This document shows positions 21,989-33,744 of a DNA stretch of 64,000 nucleotides, in pieces (the stretch's first letter is position 1; each line of letters starts with the position of its first letter). Position numbers and translations under genes: made by a program. Under the pieces are notes generated by a model. That model was given only the letters and a program-made list of their open reading frames with translations. It ran no database searches and was not told the DNA's origin. This stretch comes from Filosporella fistucella. Taxonomy: Eukaryota; Ascomycota; Leotiomycetes; Helotiales. The DNA is taken from NCBI GenBank assembly GCA_030077755.1, contig JAQJZZ010000011.1, forward strand, positions 1,302,001 to 1,366,000, read 5' to 3'.

Positions 21989-24900
21989 ATGTCTGCGGGA
22001 CATCTAGGAAGGAATCGCTCGGTGTCGATGAGCTCAGGGCATTCCTCGAAAGGAAAGAGGTTGGCGACTTTGGAGGAGATAACTTCAACTATGCCGCCAA
22101 CAGTGTCAAGAGATTTCGAGCCATGCGCTGCGACAGCGTCCATGTTCCTATACTGTCAAGGCACACAAGTGGTTGTCTGCCACCATGATACTCTTAGTAT
22201 TGAACGGAGGTTTTCGAGGCATACCGAAGAGATATCATTGCTTGCAGTGGATACTGTGAGCGATAGAGGTTCAGGGAGACTGGTTGTTTCATACGATGTT
22301 GGACAAACTGCAATTGTGTGGGATTGTATGACAGGAGATGAAATTGCTAGATTCGCGAGTTATGAGAACTTGACAGTCGGCAAGTCAAAATCTCCTGCTC
22401 TCTGTATATTGTACTAACAATTATACAGCTGCTTGGATGAAAAATGGCAACGTCGCTTTTGGTGAGTTCCTCATGTCAAAGTCCATTTCAATTTGTGGGC
22501 GCAAGCACTTTGCTCGGATCGCTGATACTTCGCAGGAAATAGCCAGGGTAACATCATTCTATTCGAGCCATCGACCTCCGAGCATATTTCGGCAAGAACA
22601 ATCGATCAAATTCCAATTACAGCTCTGGCACCCGCTGCGGATTGCAGAACATATGCGATTGGGTACGTAAAGATTTTCCTACTTGCAATACCAAAGCTAA
22701 TTAAGATTTTAGATTTCAAAATGGCTCTCTTCTAGTTGCAGGTACGTTGCATCTTCTGGGCGAGAATATGCTTGAAATTGGCGGCTTTCACTCTTTTTGG
22801 GACGCACAATTTTGAGGAAATACCATACTAACTCGGAATAGCTCTTCAACCACGATTTACAATTCTGCACAATCTTTCTACGAGTAGAGGTCCTTCTCCA
22901 ATTGTCACTTTGGCATGGCATGCATCTTCATCACGCCAAAAATCTGACATGTTGGCGACTCAAACCAATGACGGGGACCTCCGAGTTTGGAGCATTGCGA
23001 AATCTCCCACAAGCAATGATACCGCAAAGGTTGTAAGAGTCTTGAAACGGACAGAGAATTTTCAAGTTGGACCAAATTGGTTAGGATGGTCGAAGAATGG
23101 GCGCATTGTGCAGTATTCCGAGGGGTGAGTGATGCATGAATCAACGCGCGCGCTTAGCAAGAATTCGCTGACACAGCCTCACTTTTAGGGAGACATCATC
23201 ATGGGATGTGCGAACAAAACACGTCACTTATGAAAGTGTTCCAACTCTTGAACACGTCAGGGGTCTTGCAGTTTACGGTCCTGGCGCGACCCTATTCACA
23301 TTAGGACGGAACAATACGGCACAGCAATTCGACCTCAACTCACCTCCTCAGTTGGTGGCAAACGTCCAACATCCAGCCAATCTATTACCACCTTCGCCAC
23401 CCGTATCTATTGAAGAGCAGAAGCAGCAAAACGCCTCAGCGGCTACAGATAGTGGAGATAATTCATCAGTGCCGATCAATATTGATATTTCTGAAAGCGA
23501 TGAGGACCATATGTCCCCGTTGGCGAGGATCGCACGAGAGATGGATAAGCTGGAAATGGAACGTCAGGAACCGGATCGTGCAGAAACACTCAGTCCCGTT
23601 TCATCAAGGAGCCACGCCTCCACTACATCACGCTCGTCAGCTGGCTCAAGACCGTACGAATACCGACGACAAGGCCATTCTTCAGTGGTATCACGTGGAA
23701 TGAGTGATGGCACTACAATGTCTATCGGTTCTTCGTTACATTCCACAAGGGAGCCTTCGATTGTTTCTAGTCGCGATAGCTTGTCTATGAGTAGTATCAG
23801 CTCAAGGTCAAACACATCTGGAAGATCCCGTCAAAGAGGATCTCGTTTGCGGCAAGAAGTCCTTCGGAGCCCAGACGACAATAAGGTCGTTGATCTTTTC
23901 AAGTTTACCAAAACTAGACTGAGTGACATTCCTTACCGTCATCCTCAAGTTTTGGACAACTCTCATTTGACGAACCATGATCTTCGCCGGCAGATGTTAA
24001 GCACCATCTTCGGATGGGATGGTGAGGCAGAAGCTCTGATCCAGGATGAGATGAGTCGACATCCTCCAGGATCACCAAATCGACTTTTGTTGGCAAAATG
24101 GCTCGGCGATATCGACACTGATATCATGGCCACGAGTTCCGAATCGATGACTTCATCGGATTGGATGCTTCTCGCATTGAGTGGAATTGGTGGACACGCT
24201 TCGCAAACCAAGGTCGCACGCGCCTATGTTCAACGTTTACTTGAGAAAGGAGATGTGCATACTGCAGCAACTATCATGATTGGAATGGGAGATCAGAATG
24301 ACGCAATTGAGATTTATGTTTCTCATAAGAGATACATGGAAGCATTGATTCTGACCTGTCTTGTGTTTCCTGCCGATTGGCAAAGGCAAGCAGAGTTGAT
24401 CAGAAAATGGGGTGAATGGGCAGTTCAACACAGTCAACAACAACTAGCCATTCGCTGTTTCTCGTGTACTGGCACCGAATCCTCCGAGCCCTGGACCTCA
24501 CCAACAGCTCAAGCCGCGACATTCTCAAGGATACAGAGCCAGAGCATTCCCGAGCTTCTCTCACCTCCGTTGTCTCCACCTGGAGCTCGTGGTCCTCAAC
24601 GCAGTATCGCAAAGACATCCGCTCTCAAACTTATAACAACATTTGGTGACAAGGCTGGCAAGTCCAAGTTCTTCGGCATTGGTGAAGATGAGCGGACACC
24701 AATTGGTGGAGGCGTAACACCAATCGCAGAATCGGCTCTTTCTCCAGGTGAGAATGCTCACACTGCTTTCCTCAGACCCGGACCTCGCAGTGCCTATCAC
24801 ACTCCAGCCTCTGCTCGTACGGCAACACCTGGTGGCTTTACACGCCAAAGGCTCCCGTCCATTGGAGAGATGCCTTCAGATACCGCGCCTCGTCGGAAGC

Positions 24901-27614
24901 TTGAGCCCGCAAAATTGCCAACGCCTGTTGACTCGGGTTCTGACAAGGAGAAGAACGATCGACTGGCTAGAGCTCATGAACGAAATGTATCTCAACCTGA
25001 GACCATGCAACTCAACTCTGCTACATATGTCCCTGTTGGCCGAGCTGCCACTGCTAGTCCTATGATGCAAAAGAACAGGCTCGTCCCTTCAAATCCACTT
25101 CCTTCTCCGTCGCCAGAGTCTTTCACGATTTCTAAGCGCGACGCACGCACTCGAAATGGGTCTCGGGATCGCAAACCGGATGGTCTGCAGATTCAGTGGC
25201 CTCCAATGGAGTCAATTATGACAGGCGATTACATGACTACTTCTCCAGATACTTCGGTAGCATCCTCGAGGGCAAGGACTCACACTTCAAGATCCATTGC
25301 TGGCTCAGTAGCTTCCGTATCAACCACAACTCGAAGCCCTCTTAACAGCGAGAGAAGCTACCGAAGCCATGGGAATGCTAGCCCTGTTGTGACTGGCCGA
25401 AGTCTGGACCAGTATATCAGTAGTTTGGAGTCTGCACAGTATCATGCCGAGAAGCAAAAGCGAACGACCAGCCGCGATCGATCCGAAAGATCAGGACGAG
25501 CACGCAGCTCTAGTCGAAAGCCCAAAGGTAGGGAAGCCTCGGAGGATCGTGGCCGTACAGCTGCACGCTATATTAAGCCAGCTAAACGATCACCAACATC
25601 ACCAGTTCCAATGTCACCAGAGGACCTCAGAGATTTGGGAGCCGTAGGTTATGGAATTGATCCTGTTGCATCTCCCATATCCGAACCCAGAAGAACTCGA
25701 GAGGAGAGTCAATCCAGAAGAACCCCAAAGCCTTCCAGCAGAGTTCGTCGACAATCCCCCGAACCAGTGCGCCTCGCGCATGTCAGTAGTAAACCAGTCA
25801 GCCGTGTTTCGAGCCGCAACAACAGCCGCCGTCCAAGCCCGGATACACGACTTACACTAATCGACACTTCAGGGAGAGGACGCAGCAAAGGGCGAGAAGG
25901 CTCAGCCATGAGATCCCCCTCGTCTCCACTGCCCATGTCACCGCAAGCCAAGTTCTATCAGGCTGATGATGATGACGATGACGAAATCAGGAAGGTCCAC
26001 GAAGAGATGAAGCGATTCAGATCTAGACATCGAAGCACCAGCAGACTCAGAGAGCGTGGTGAACGTGGATCAAGTGCCGTTCGTGACAGCTCAATTGATA
26101 GAAGACGTCGTGACAGATCTTCAAGTCGTCAGCCTGGTAATAGGGATGCAAGTAGATCTCGGAAGGAGCAATCGCCACACCCAAAGCGCGATCGTGCGTC
26201 TCATGCTCGTTCCGTTTCCGAACAACAATCAGGCGAAGTGATTCAGGTCAAAGATGAACGCACCCTCAAGAAAGAGCAGGCTGCTCGTGAGCTTGAAGAG
26301 AGACGAAAATCTCTCGCTCGTCGCCCATCAGTCCCCCCTATTGTGCATCCTGAAGAGCTGTCCAGACTTTCGCCAAACTTGTACCGTCTTTCGCCTCAGC
26401 CATCTCCGGAATACAATCGATCGTCAACATACCCTTCACCCAAGCAGTCTCAAATTCAGCCTCCTCGTAGTCAGACAACCTCACCCGCCAACATCCAGAC
26501 CAGCAATCTCAAAGATGCCGTCAACACTTCACCTCAAATCGGGTTGCCAGCAACTCCAAGAGCTATGAGACATCCAAAGTATGATCCAGATGGAAAAGAT
26601 ATCCCGGACGTGCCACAAATTCCAGAGCGTTTCGATATGGTCCAGCCACCATCTTGGGGAAGCTTGAATGCGATCACCTACAACAATGCATTTGAGAATC
26701 TTGCACCATTGCCAAAGACTACGTACTCAGCCGGACCTCGACGACTTCCTCCACGCTCAGCGTCCGCGCCAATTCCAGAGGAACCCCCGGTCTCACCATA
26801 TCCTCTCCCAGCTGCACTTCCAACCCACCCAGCCTTCCATGCTGCTCTTCCACCCAGCAGCAGAAGAAAGACCCAGGATCCTGTTCGAGCACCAAGTCAA
26901 TTGTCCCCTCGCAAGATTAACCCTGGAGAATCTCAACCTGGTATGCTCGGATATGAAAGCCGAAACACCCAGTCTCATTATGCCAGTGGTGTCCCAGGCA
27001 TCATGAGTGGTATTGATGAGACTATTGAAGCCAGTAGCCAGCCGACCAATCCTTCAAACGACAATCTCACCCCCCCACCTCCCCCTCCTCCACCAGCGCC
27101 GCCGATCCTCAAAGAGTTGCAACATCTCGCAATGCCACCACCACCACCACCTGCTCCCTTGTATCGCCCGAATAACCCCAACACGAATTCTATCGTGTCT
27201 GGTGTTTCTCAAGGTTCCGGAGTGATAGAGATTGTCATGGATGATGAGGAGGACAAGGCAAATACTATCGAGGTAGCTAGTCTTCCTCAACCTCAGCCAG
27301 CATTTGCCCGCACCAATTCAGTCAGCCACAGCCGTGGGCGTAGTGAGAACGACAACACCTTGAGTTCTCGATTTACTCGTGCAGCTGAGCGTATTCGCAG
27401 TGCTAGCCGTGGAAAGAATGGTTCTCCTTTAATGGAGCGTACAAGAAGCCCTCAGGAACCCAGCCCATACGAGAGTGTCCAGCCTCTTTACGCACCTGAT
27501 CGTAGAGCAAATCTATCCCCGCCAAACGCAGGCAATGCCACCGGACTCGGAATCGAAAGACATCCTCGGGAAGTCAAAGCAGCTATGCAGGAGATGGATG
27601 GTGGGATGATCTGA
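21989..27614 (+). CDS. Large WD40-repeat protein with helical-repeat domain and RS/polyproline-rich tail
   Basis: Exons 21989-22379, 22429-22461, 22536-22662, 22713-22741, 22842-23124, 23189-27614; 1762 residues. Residues 1 to about 330 form WD-type repeats (SYDVGQTAIVWDCMTG, GNSQGNIILFEPS, LAWHAS...DLRVWSIA, GATLFTLGRNNTAQQFD). About 560-690 is a helical, TPR/Gemin5-like segment (AYVQRLLEKGDVHTAATIM, MGDQNDAIEIYVSHKRYMEAL). The remaining 1000 residues are disordered, rich in Ser/Arg (many SR and RS pairs), with an acidic DDDDDDE run and two proline runs of eight and six near residue 1590. Expected to be a scaffold, perhaps in RNA or membrane-coat biology; Gemin5 likeness is only in architecture. 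Intron 1 uses a GC donor. Confidence 0.85.
22380..22428 (+). other. GC-AG intron of the WD40 gene
   Basis: The donor is GCAAGT and the acceptor is TATACAG, with a textbook TACTAAC branch site. Only this donor keeps frame (TV|AAWMKNG); nearby GT choices lead to stops. Confidence 0.75.
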
Positions 27615-29194
27615 TTGCCACATTTTTCTATATTTCGTACATACATTTGACGGCGTTATCTTCATTTCTGTTCCTCTCATTCGATACCCTTCTTTTCTTC
27701 TTGTGACTTCGCAGAAGTCGCGTATTGCATTCTGGGGTGTGAAGACAATGGTTTGGGGCAAGCTTTAAAGCTATGATTTTATGATTCACTTTTTTTTTGT
27801 CAGATGGGTGCTGACATGTTCTTCCTTCTATGTATTCTACTTCTTACAATCCTTGATTTATCTACATTATATGATGGCGTGCTTGTTTCCACTTTTTTGC
27901 TTGTTTACCTGGCGGCATTTTGCATGAAAGGGTGGTGATGGGAGATGATGAATGTGGAGGGAGACGGGGGAGGCGTAAGGAAGAAAAATCTGTGATAATA
28001 TGGGTGAAAGGTCGGACAGAAAACAAAGATGGAAAAAGCTTCAGTTATATTTCTTGCCTCACGGCTGGCCTTCTGTAGTTTTTGTTGATTAATGACGATC
28101 TCTTCTTCACCCGGTATAATGTTTTTGAGTGAAATGTGATGGTGATATATGTTTGTCGTCTTGTGATGACATATTCTTGTGCAGTGCCTCTCGGTGAAAT
28201 TCATAAATAGGTTGTTTAGAGCAAAATTATGAGGACAAATCTCAGAGTTCATGCTTTTAAGACAAGAAACAAACCATCGAAAATTGCGCTGCAGCCCAAG
28301 GCTCCTCGTGAGCCTGTAGGAGGGGTATTCGGTTACCCCTCACATGACGCACAACCCCAATTCAAAAACTCGCTTGCGGTTGGTATGTACATATAGTCAA
28401 ATAAGCCTTTCGACAATTGGCTGTAATGGTCATAAGGGAAGGAAGACTTCAGTATCCCACTGTTTTCATCCATTTCGTCGCAAGACACCACCAACAGTGC
28501 CCAGTTCGAACATGGCGGTGGTTTCCCACTCGTGTAGGCAACTCACGATGCTGGTGGAACCTTAAGCAATGAAGAACACTTCTTGAGGGAGGACTCACTC
28601 TGCAGAGAAATCTTCACCGTGGTGTGGCGGCATTGGATTACACTCGTTGTGTGGTTTGGATTTGAGCTTTGGGTTGAGCGTCAACTCTTTTTTGCAATTT
28701 TTCTTCGGGATTCGGTTATGGGCCGGAGTTTAGACGAGGAGTGGCGGAATTTCGGAGCACCTCCTATGGGTTATCTACGGAATGCTCGGTGGAATGACTC
28801 TGGACATAATTTTGAGGAGCGAAAAGTCAGTTTTGTCAAGTCAAATATACTGAAGTGTTCTTTGGTGTCTATCTCTCGACATCCTTTTTGTACTTTCTTT
28901 GGACATGTATCTAAGCGACTGTAGGTTTTTTTGCCGATATGAATTTAAACACTACCTGCGGTTCCAGTTAGTTCCAGTACCAAGTTATTGCTCTCAAATT
29001 ATCCAATAGCATTTCTATGCCGCCAAACATGACCTCATGACCTCGCGACTTGCTCGTGTCGCGCCCTCCTCTTGACGCGTCCATCAACTATTTCAAAACT
29101 GCAACGCTCGAAGCTCCTTCGGTTTTAGGATATTCAGTGACCTCCTAGTCGTAAGTCGTCAAATTTCCAAGTCAGAAGCACACATCAAATAGAA
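27615..29194. other. Intergenic, no gene recognised
   Basis: Between the WD40 gene and the alkyltransferase gene. ORFs at 27905-28252 (minus) and 28583-28924 (plus) have no domain and biased composition. The segment probably holds the WD40 3' UTR and the alkyltransferase promoter. Confidence 0.55.
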
Positions 29195-30069
29195 ATGGGC
29201 GAAACCTCGAAGTCCTTGGAGGCTCTCCAGTCCGAATGGAAACAAATGTTCCAGCAGACTCTCCCACAAGCAGCTACATCCAAATCGCCATCGCAGGTAC
29301 GTCCCATTTTTTGACCATCTTCCATAACCACTTTGCTAATCGATAACCTCAGCCAAAATGGCCTGTTCACGTCGACCACTGCTTTGCGCGCATCATTCTC
29401 GACCAAGTCGTGGGCATCGATACACCCTGGATGGAGAAGATTAAGAGCCCAGCCTACAAGAATATGACAAGAGAACAACTGGAAAATGGTATCCAGCTGG
29501 GGCAGAAGATAATGGATGGAGAAGTAGACTTGGTGGAGCTAGATGAGAGGAGTTTGGAGGTGCGGGGAAAGACCAAGGGCGGGGGCAAGAGAAAGAGAGC
29601 AGATGGCGAGAAGGATGAGTCGAAGAAGAGAAAGATGACGACAGATCCGGACGAATCTGTCGATGGCTTGAAGAAGAGCAAGGGAGTTGACGAAGAACAA
29701 GAGAATTTCACACCCTGGCTCAAAAAAATCGCTCTCTCCGACAAGACGGCGTTCCAGAAAAAGGTACTATCTACTCTCTGCCAAGTCCCTCGAGGTAAAT
29801 ACACTACATATGCTGCTATCGCGAGGCATCTTTCTTCTTCAGCTCGAGCAGTCGGCAACGCTATACGAAACAATCCTTTCGCACCTCATGTGCCTTGCCA
29901 TCGAGTTCTAGCTAGTGGTGGTGGCCTCGGTGGATTTCACGGATCTTGGGGAAGAAATGGCAAAGAAGGTTTACACGATGAGAAGAAGAGGAAACTCTTG
30001 CGAGACGAGGGAGTCAAATTCGACGGGAAAGGAAAAGTCGTCGGAGCACCATGGGAAGGGTTCACATGA
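29195..30069 (+). CDS. O6-alkylguanine-DNA alkyltransferase (MGMT) with N-terminal extra domain
   Basis: Exons 29195-29296 and 29353-30069; 272 residues. The C-terminal half is the Ogt/MGMT DNA-binding domain: TPWLKKIALSDKTAFQKKVL, VPRGKYTTYAAIARHL, SSARAVGNAIRNNP, and active site PCHRV with the acceptor Cys at about residue 216, then GGGLGGFHGSWG and a KRKLL helix. The enzyme repairs O6-alkylguanine by an irreversible transfer to Cys. The N-terminal 110 residues (WPVHVDHCFARIILD, SPAYKNMTREQLENG) are a separate fungal domain, linked through a Lys/Arg-rich segment (GGGKRKRADGE...KKRK) that looks like a bipartite nuclear signal. It is convergent with a Zn2Cys6 gene, with only 31 bp between stop codons. 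Confidence 0.93.
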
Positions 30070-30100
30070 ACATAACAATATGAACGACTTGGAATTATAT

Positions 30101-31984
30101 TCAGTCACCCGCAGCCCCACCCCAGTAATACTTCTCGCAGCTTCTATGTACTGCTGTCGCGCCAATGCCTCGAATACAATGCAAACGGAGCACCCGTTCC
30201 TCCAGATTCGCGTCTATGCCACTAAGTCGGGCACGAGCCCATTCGGGTATATATTCTGTTTTGACACCTTCTTCCTCTACCTCCATTAAAAATACTGCTA
30301 CATCGGCTGAGGTCTCGCTCCCCCACTGAGCTTCTCTCCAGGGACGGAGACGAAGTAAGGAGATTGCTCGTCGCCGGATTTGACGATCTCGACAGCTCAT
30401 TGCTGGTGTCATTAAAGGCCATACTGTATATACCAGTCAGTCATTGTTGACCTTCTGCGTCAGACGGGAAGGGGCGCGATGTGCGTTAAAAGGTAAATTG
30501 AGAAATACTCACTCAATGCCATATCAAAACTATAGGTTCCTTCCGAGAAATACCTATCGGAATGTTTATGATTAAGAACCATCTCACTCAATCGTACAAT
30601 CTGTTGAAATTCCATAATATACTCATCATACACCAACTCAGATTTTGACAAATGCCCAGCAAAACGCACCGACATAGCCAATGAATGTATTTTCACCAAT
30701 AGGGCCTTTAGGGACTCAGGTCGTTCAAGATTTTTCAGCGCAGCTCGGAAGATATGCTCGTATGCTTGTGCCCATCTGCGGTTCTCCGCTGCGTATCTCT
30801 CTTGCTCCACTGAAAGTTCATCTGGAGCGTCTCGTAACCATGATCCAATATCTGCAGGTGGGTAGTCTGTCTCCCCTCTTTCTTCTCCAAAACGAAGGTA
30901 TGGCTTGGACGTAACTTCGGTAAGTGCACTGCCCATAAAGTGGAACGTGCGACGCATGATAAGATCAAGATACAGTCGTGCTTCTTCGAGGGTCATGAAT
31001 ATTGTTGGCATATACCTGACACTAAATGTGCCTTGATGCTTGAGTTCAACATGAGCAGCCGGAATTCGCGCATCGTACATGGCCATGACTTGCAATTCTA
31101 GGCGTTGAAATTGCTGAACGAGCTCATCCTCCACGATGTTTGGAGCTGGAGACGACATCCCTGTATCAAGTTTGGCAGGGGAATCACTCTTCAGCTCTTC
31201 CACCATCTTGAATCCCTCTTGAGCATGCCTTAGTGCGCTATCGTAGTTATACTGTAAGTTCTCGATGCAAACAACGAGTAGACATGCAATCATAGCCATT
31301 CTTTGCCCTTGTTCCTTACTCAGTCCGGAGAGCTCGCCTTTCATGCCTTGGAGGAATTGGCCATAATGCTCGAGAGCGAAAGAATGAAGTGACGTTTTGT
31401 CAGGTTTGACCAGATGAAGTGGTCCTGCTATCTTCTTTCCATCGATGGGCGAAGGTGATGGGCTGCTTGACCTGTCTCCTGCCATTACCGCCCTGTTCAG
31501 GGCGCCGATGGTGATGATTGCATGTCGTATAAAAGGTTGATTCTGCCCGGCTTGAAGGAGCAGTTGATGCCATATAGAGCGATTCCAAGAAGATAATTTC
31601 GGAGCAACCTCTTCACAATAGAGTCGGAAGCAAGAGAATTCGTCCTGGTTTTGGAAGACCTGAAGTGCCGGCTCTCTTTTCGGCATCGGTTTCTGGATAA
31701 TTATCGTGCCAGACCTTTTGGGCAATATAGGTCTCTTCTCCAATTGATCTGGTCTTGCAGCCTCATATCCATCGCAATATCCTCTTCCGAATTTCTGGCA
31801 CCTTAAACATTCAGGCCGTGTCTCATCGCATTTGACGCGGCGAATCTTCACACGTCAGCCCGTCCAACGAACCGCATAACCGGGTCAAACTCACCTTGCA
31901 TGTTACACAGCCAGTCTTTACCTTGGGCTTTTTTGCCCGTTTTCTATTCAATTCCCGAGCTATAAGATTCTTACTGCCGACCAT
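30101..31984 (-). CDS. Zn2Cys6 transcription factor
   Basis: Exons 31984-31895, 31845-30513, 30423-30101; 581 residues. The Cys6 cluster is at residues 26-54 (CX2CX6CX6CX2CX7C), preceded by a basic stretch (RKRAKKPKVK), and the first intron lies between the second and third Cys. The middle carries the Fungal_trans_2-like region (HAIITIGALNRA, MIACLLVVCIENLQ, FHFMGSALTE). The C-terminus (DMALIWPLMTPAMSCRDRQIRRRAI) is only restored by removing the 89-bp intron 30424-30512. Such proteins are nuclear regulators; the target is unknown. An alternative start at 32011 adds nine residues. It is divergent to mitochondrial L33 and convergent with the alkyltransferase. Confidence 0.9.
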
Positions 31985-32705
31985 TGTGAGGGGCGCGAAA
32001 TTACAAAGCAAAAGACTCCTTTTTTCAATGGGGAGTCATCCCCATCATATGTCGCAGGGCTCCGAATACAATAATAGTACGGCACAAAATCAATCTTGGG
32101 GACCGGAATAGCCAACAGGATAGCTCATGCTAACTATAGCAACGTAGGAAAATGTGGTGAAAGGAAGGTCTGCAGAAGGAGGAAGGAATGTGGTTCGAAG
32201 AAAACAAGCAGCCACCATAAGGCTGTGAATATTGTATTCGTAAGCCGAACCAATGATACGCTGCTTAACGGTCTCTCTGGCCAGGGTCGGCATGAAACCA
32301 GTGTCGGATTTGGAGATTTGGGGTCTCAAAATCGTACCCAAGGCTTAGCGATAAGAAGAATGGTTACACACGCAGGAAAGTGCCGTGGGATTTGCAGCAT
32401 GTCGGCATCGGTGCAATTCTTTCCTCCTCTCGTCAATCCCTAGATTGTGGAAATGTCAACTGTTGAGCCATAGAAAAGAAATTTTCTACAAATACTTTAA
32501 CTATAGTTTTGCTCTTCTTGGGAACAATTAGTAAAATGCCAATTTGTTCCAAAAGTACAAATCCCCTGAAAAGGAGCTATGATTCACGTGATTGTCAAGA
32601 ATCTTGTAGTTAATGCCTGAGGCCTCAATAAATTTTGAAAGCCCCAGCTTTGACGATTGTGAATAGAACAAACCATCAAGCTCCCATTGATCTGCCCAGC
32701 TCACA
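31985..32705. promoter_or_regulatory. Divergent intergenic region, Zn2Cys6 gene / mitochondrial L33
   Basis: No gene is supported. ORFs at 32090-32443 on both strands overlap one another without domain signal. It must contain the promoters of both neighbours. Confidence 0.45.
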
Positions 32706-33156
32706 ATGGCGAAAAAAGGTACGCCATGACTCAATTCTGCTCAACTCATGTATAACTATAGACAAGCTGACACGGTATCTCAACAGTCAAGTCCCGCACC
32801 ATCGCGGTGCGACTTGTTTCCATGGCCCTCACCGGATACTACAAAACCCTCGTTCGGCCTCGCGCACACAGACCTTTGAGCATGCTGAAATACGATCCCG
32901 TTGGTACGTTCAATAATTGTTTTCCTGTGGCAGTGTATTCGTTACGGATGGCTATGGGGAAGTTCTGGCAGGACATTGATCTCAGAGAAATGCTCCGTTT
33001 CCTTGGCCATGAAAGGGCTTGCTTGCGCTCTAAGCCTGGCATGCGACTGCCATGAATTCGATTCCCAGAATTAGGAATAAGACCAGATACTGACTCGAGA
33101 TATCTGTAGTACGAAAGAAAGTTCTATTCCTTGAACAGAAACGTGGTGGAAAGTAG
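32706..33156 (+). CDS. MRPL39: Mitochondrial large-subunit ribosomal protein bL33m
   Basis: Three small exons, 32706-32718, 32787-32903 and 33110-33156, give 58 residues. The start is [14 protein letters not shown] and the end is [18 protein letters not shown], the form of fungal mitochondrial L33, including a region of [11 protein letters not shown] in place of the zinc Cys of bacterial L33. The first coding exon is just 13 nt, and the last intron is 206 bp. Acts in the mitochondrial ribosome. The yeast name for this protein is MRPL39. Confidence 0.9.
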
Positions 33157-33744
33157 CCGAATTGGCATGGACTGCAGAGAGATATCTGGCATGACACTAT
33201 TCACATAATCGCCACAAAAGGGCGATATGGCTGGAAGTGGTCAGTGTAAATTATACTGGATTTCATGAGCGTGTGGGTTGGCGTTCAGGTGCAACAGCAT
33301 GTGGTAGAATGGGCATAAGGATTGTAATTGCAACTCCTCTAACTACGTAGTAAGACTACTTGGGAAGCTCAAATAAGCTGGCTAAATGTATAAACATATA
33401 GTTTCTGTGCAAAGCCTTCCAAAATTCCTCTCAAATGTCTGAAGCAATTCCGTCTGCAATAGCCCTAGCAAGTATTACTTTCCACTCTCTCTTCATATAT
33501 TAGCTTCTTAACTCTACTTCGAACTTTGCCGTCCTCCTCCACGTCTCCGCTCAATCGTATTCCGGCAAGTACAGCTCAGGTTCAGCAGGACCACTAACGA
33601 GAAATGATCAGCAGTTTGTAACAGGAATGGAAAGGAATTCCTACGTATTACAAATACAGCCAATAGTCCCAACCAGAAGCACTAGTACACTGTCAACTCA
33701 TGAATATTCCTTCGGAGTACAGAACTTCGCCCAATCTCTGCATT
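33157..33744. other. Intergenic 3' region, no gene recognised
   Basis: Between the stops of convergent L33 and the coiled-coil gene. Nothing coding is seen. Confidence 0.6.

Noticed and set aside
26978..27290. Gly- and Trp-rich minus ORFs
   Set aside because: They are antisense shadows of the polyproline codons in the WD40 gene.
28583..28924. 113-codon plus-strand ORF after the WD40 gene
   Set aside because: Trp/Phe-rich composition, no domain and no splice-linked continuation.
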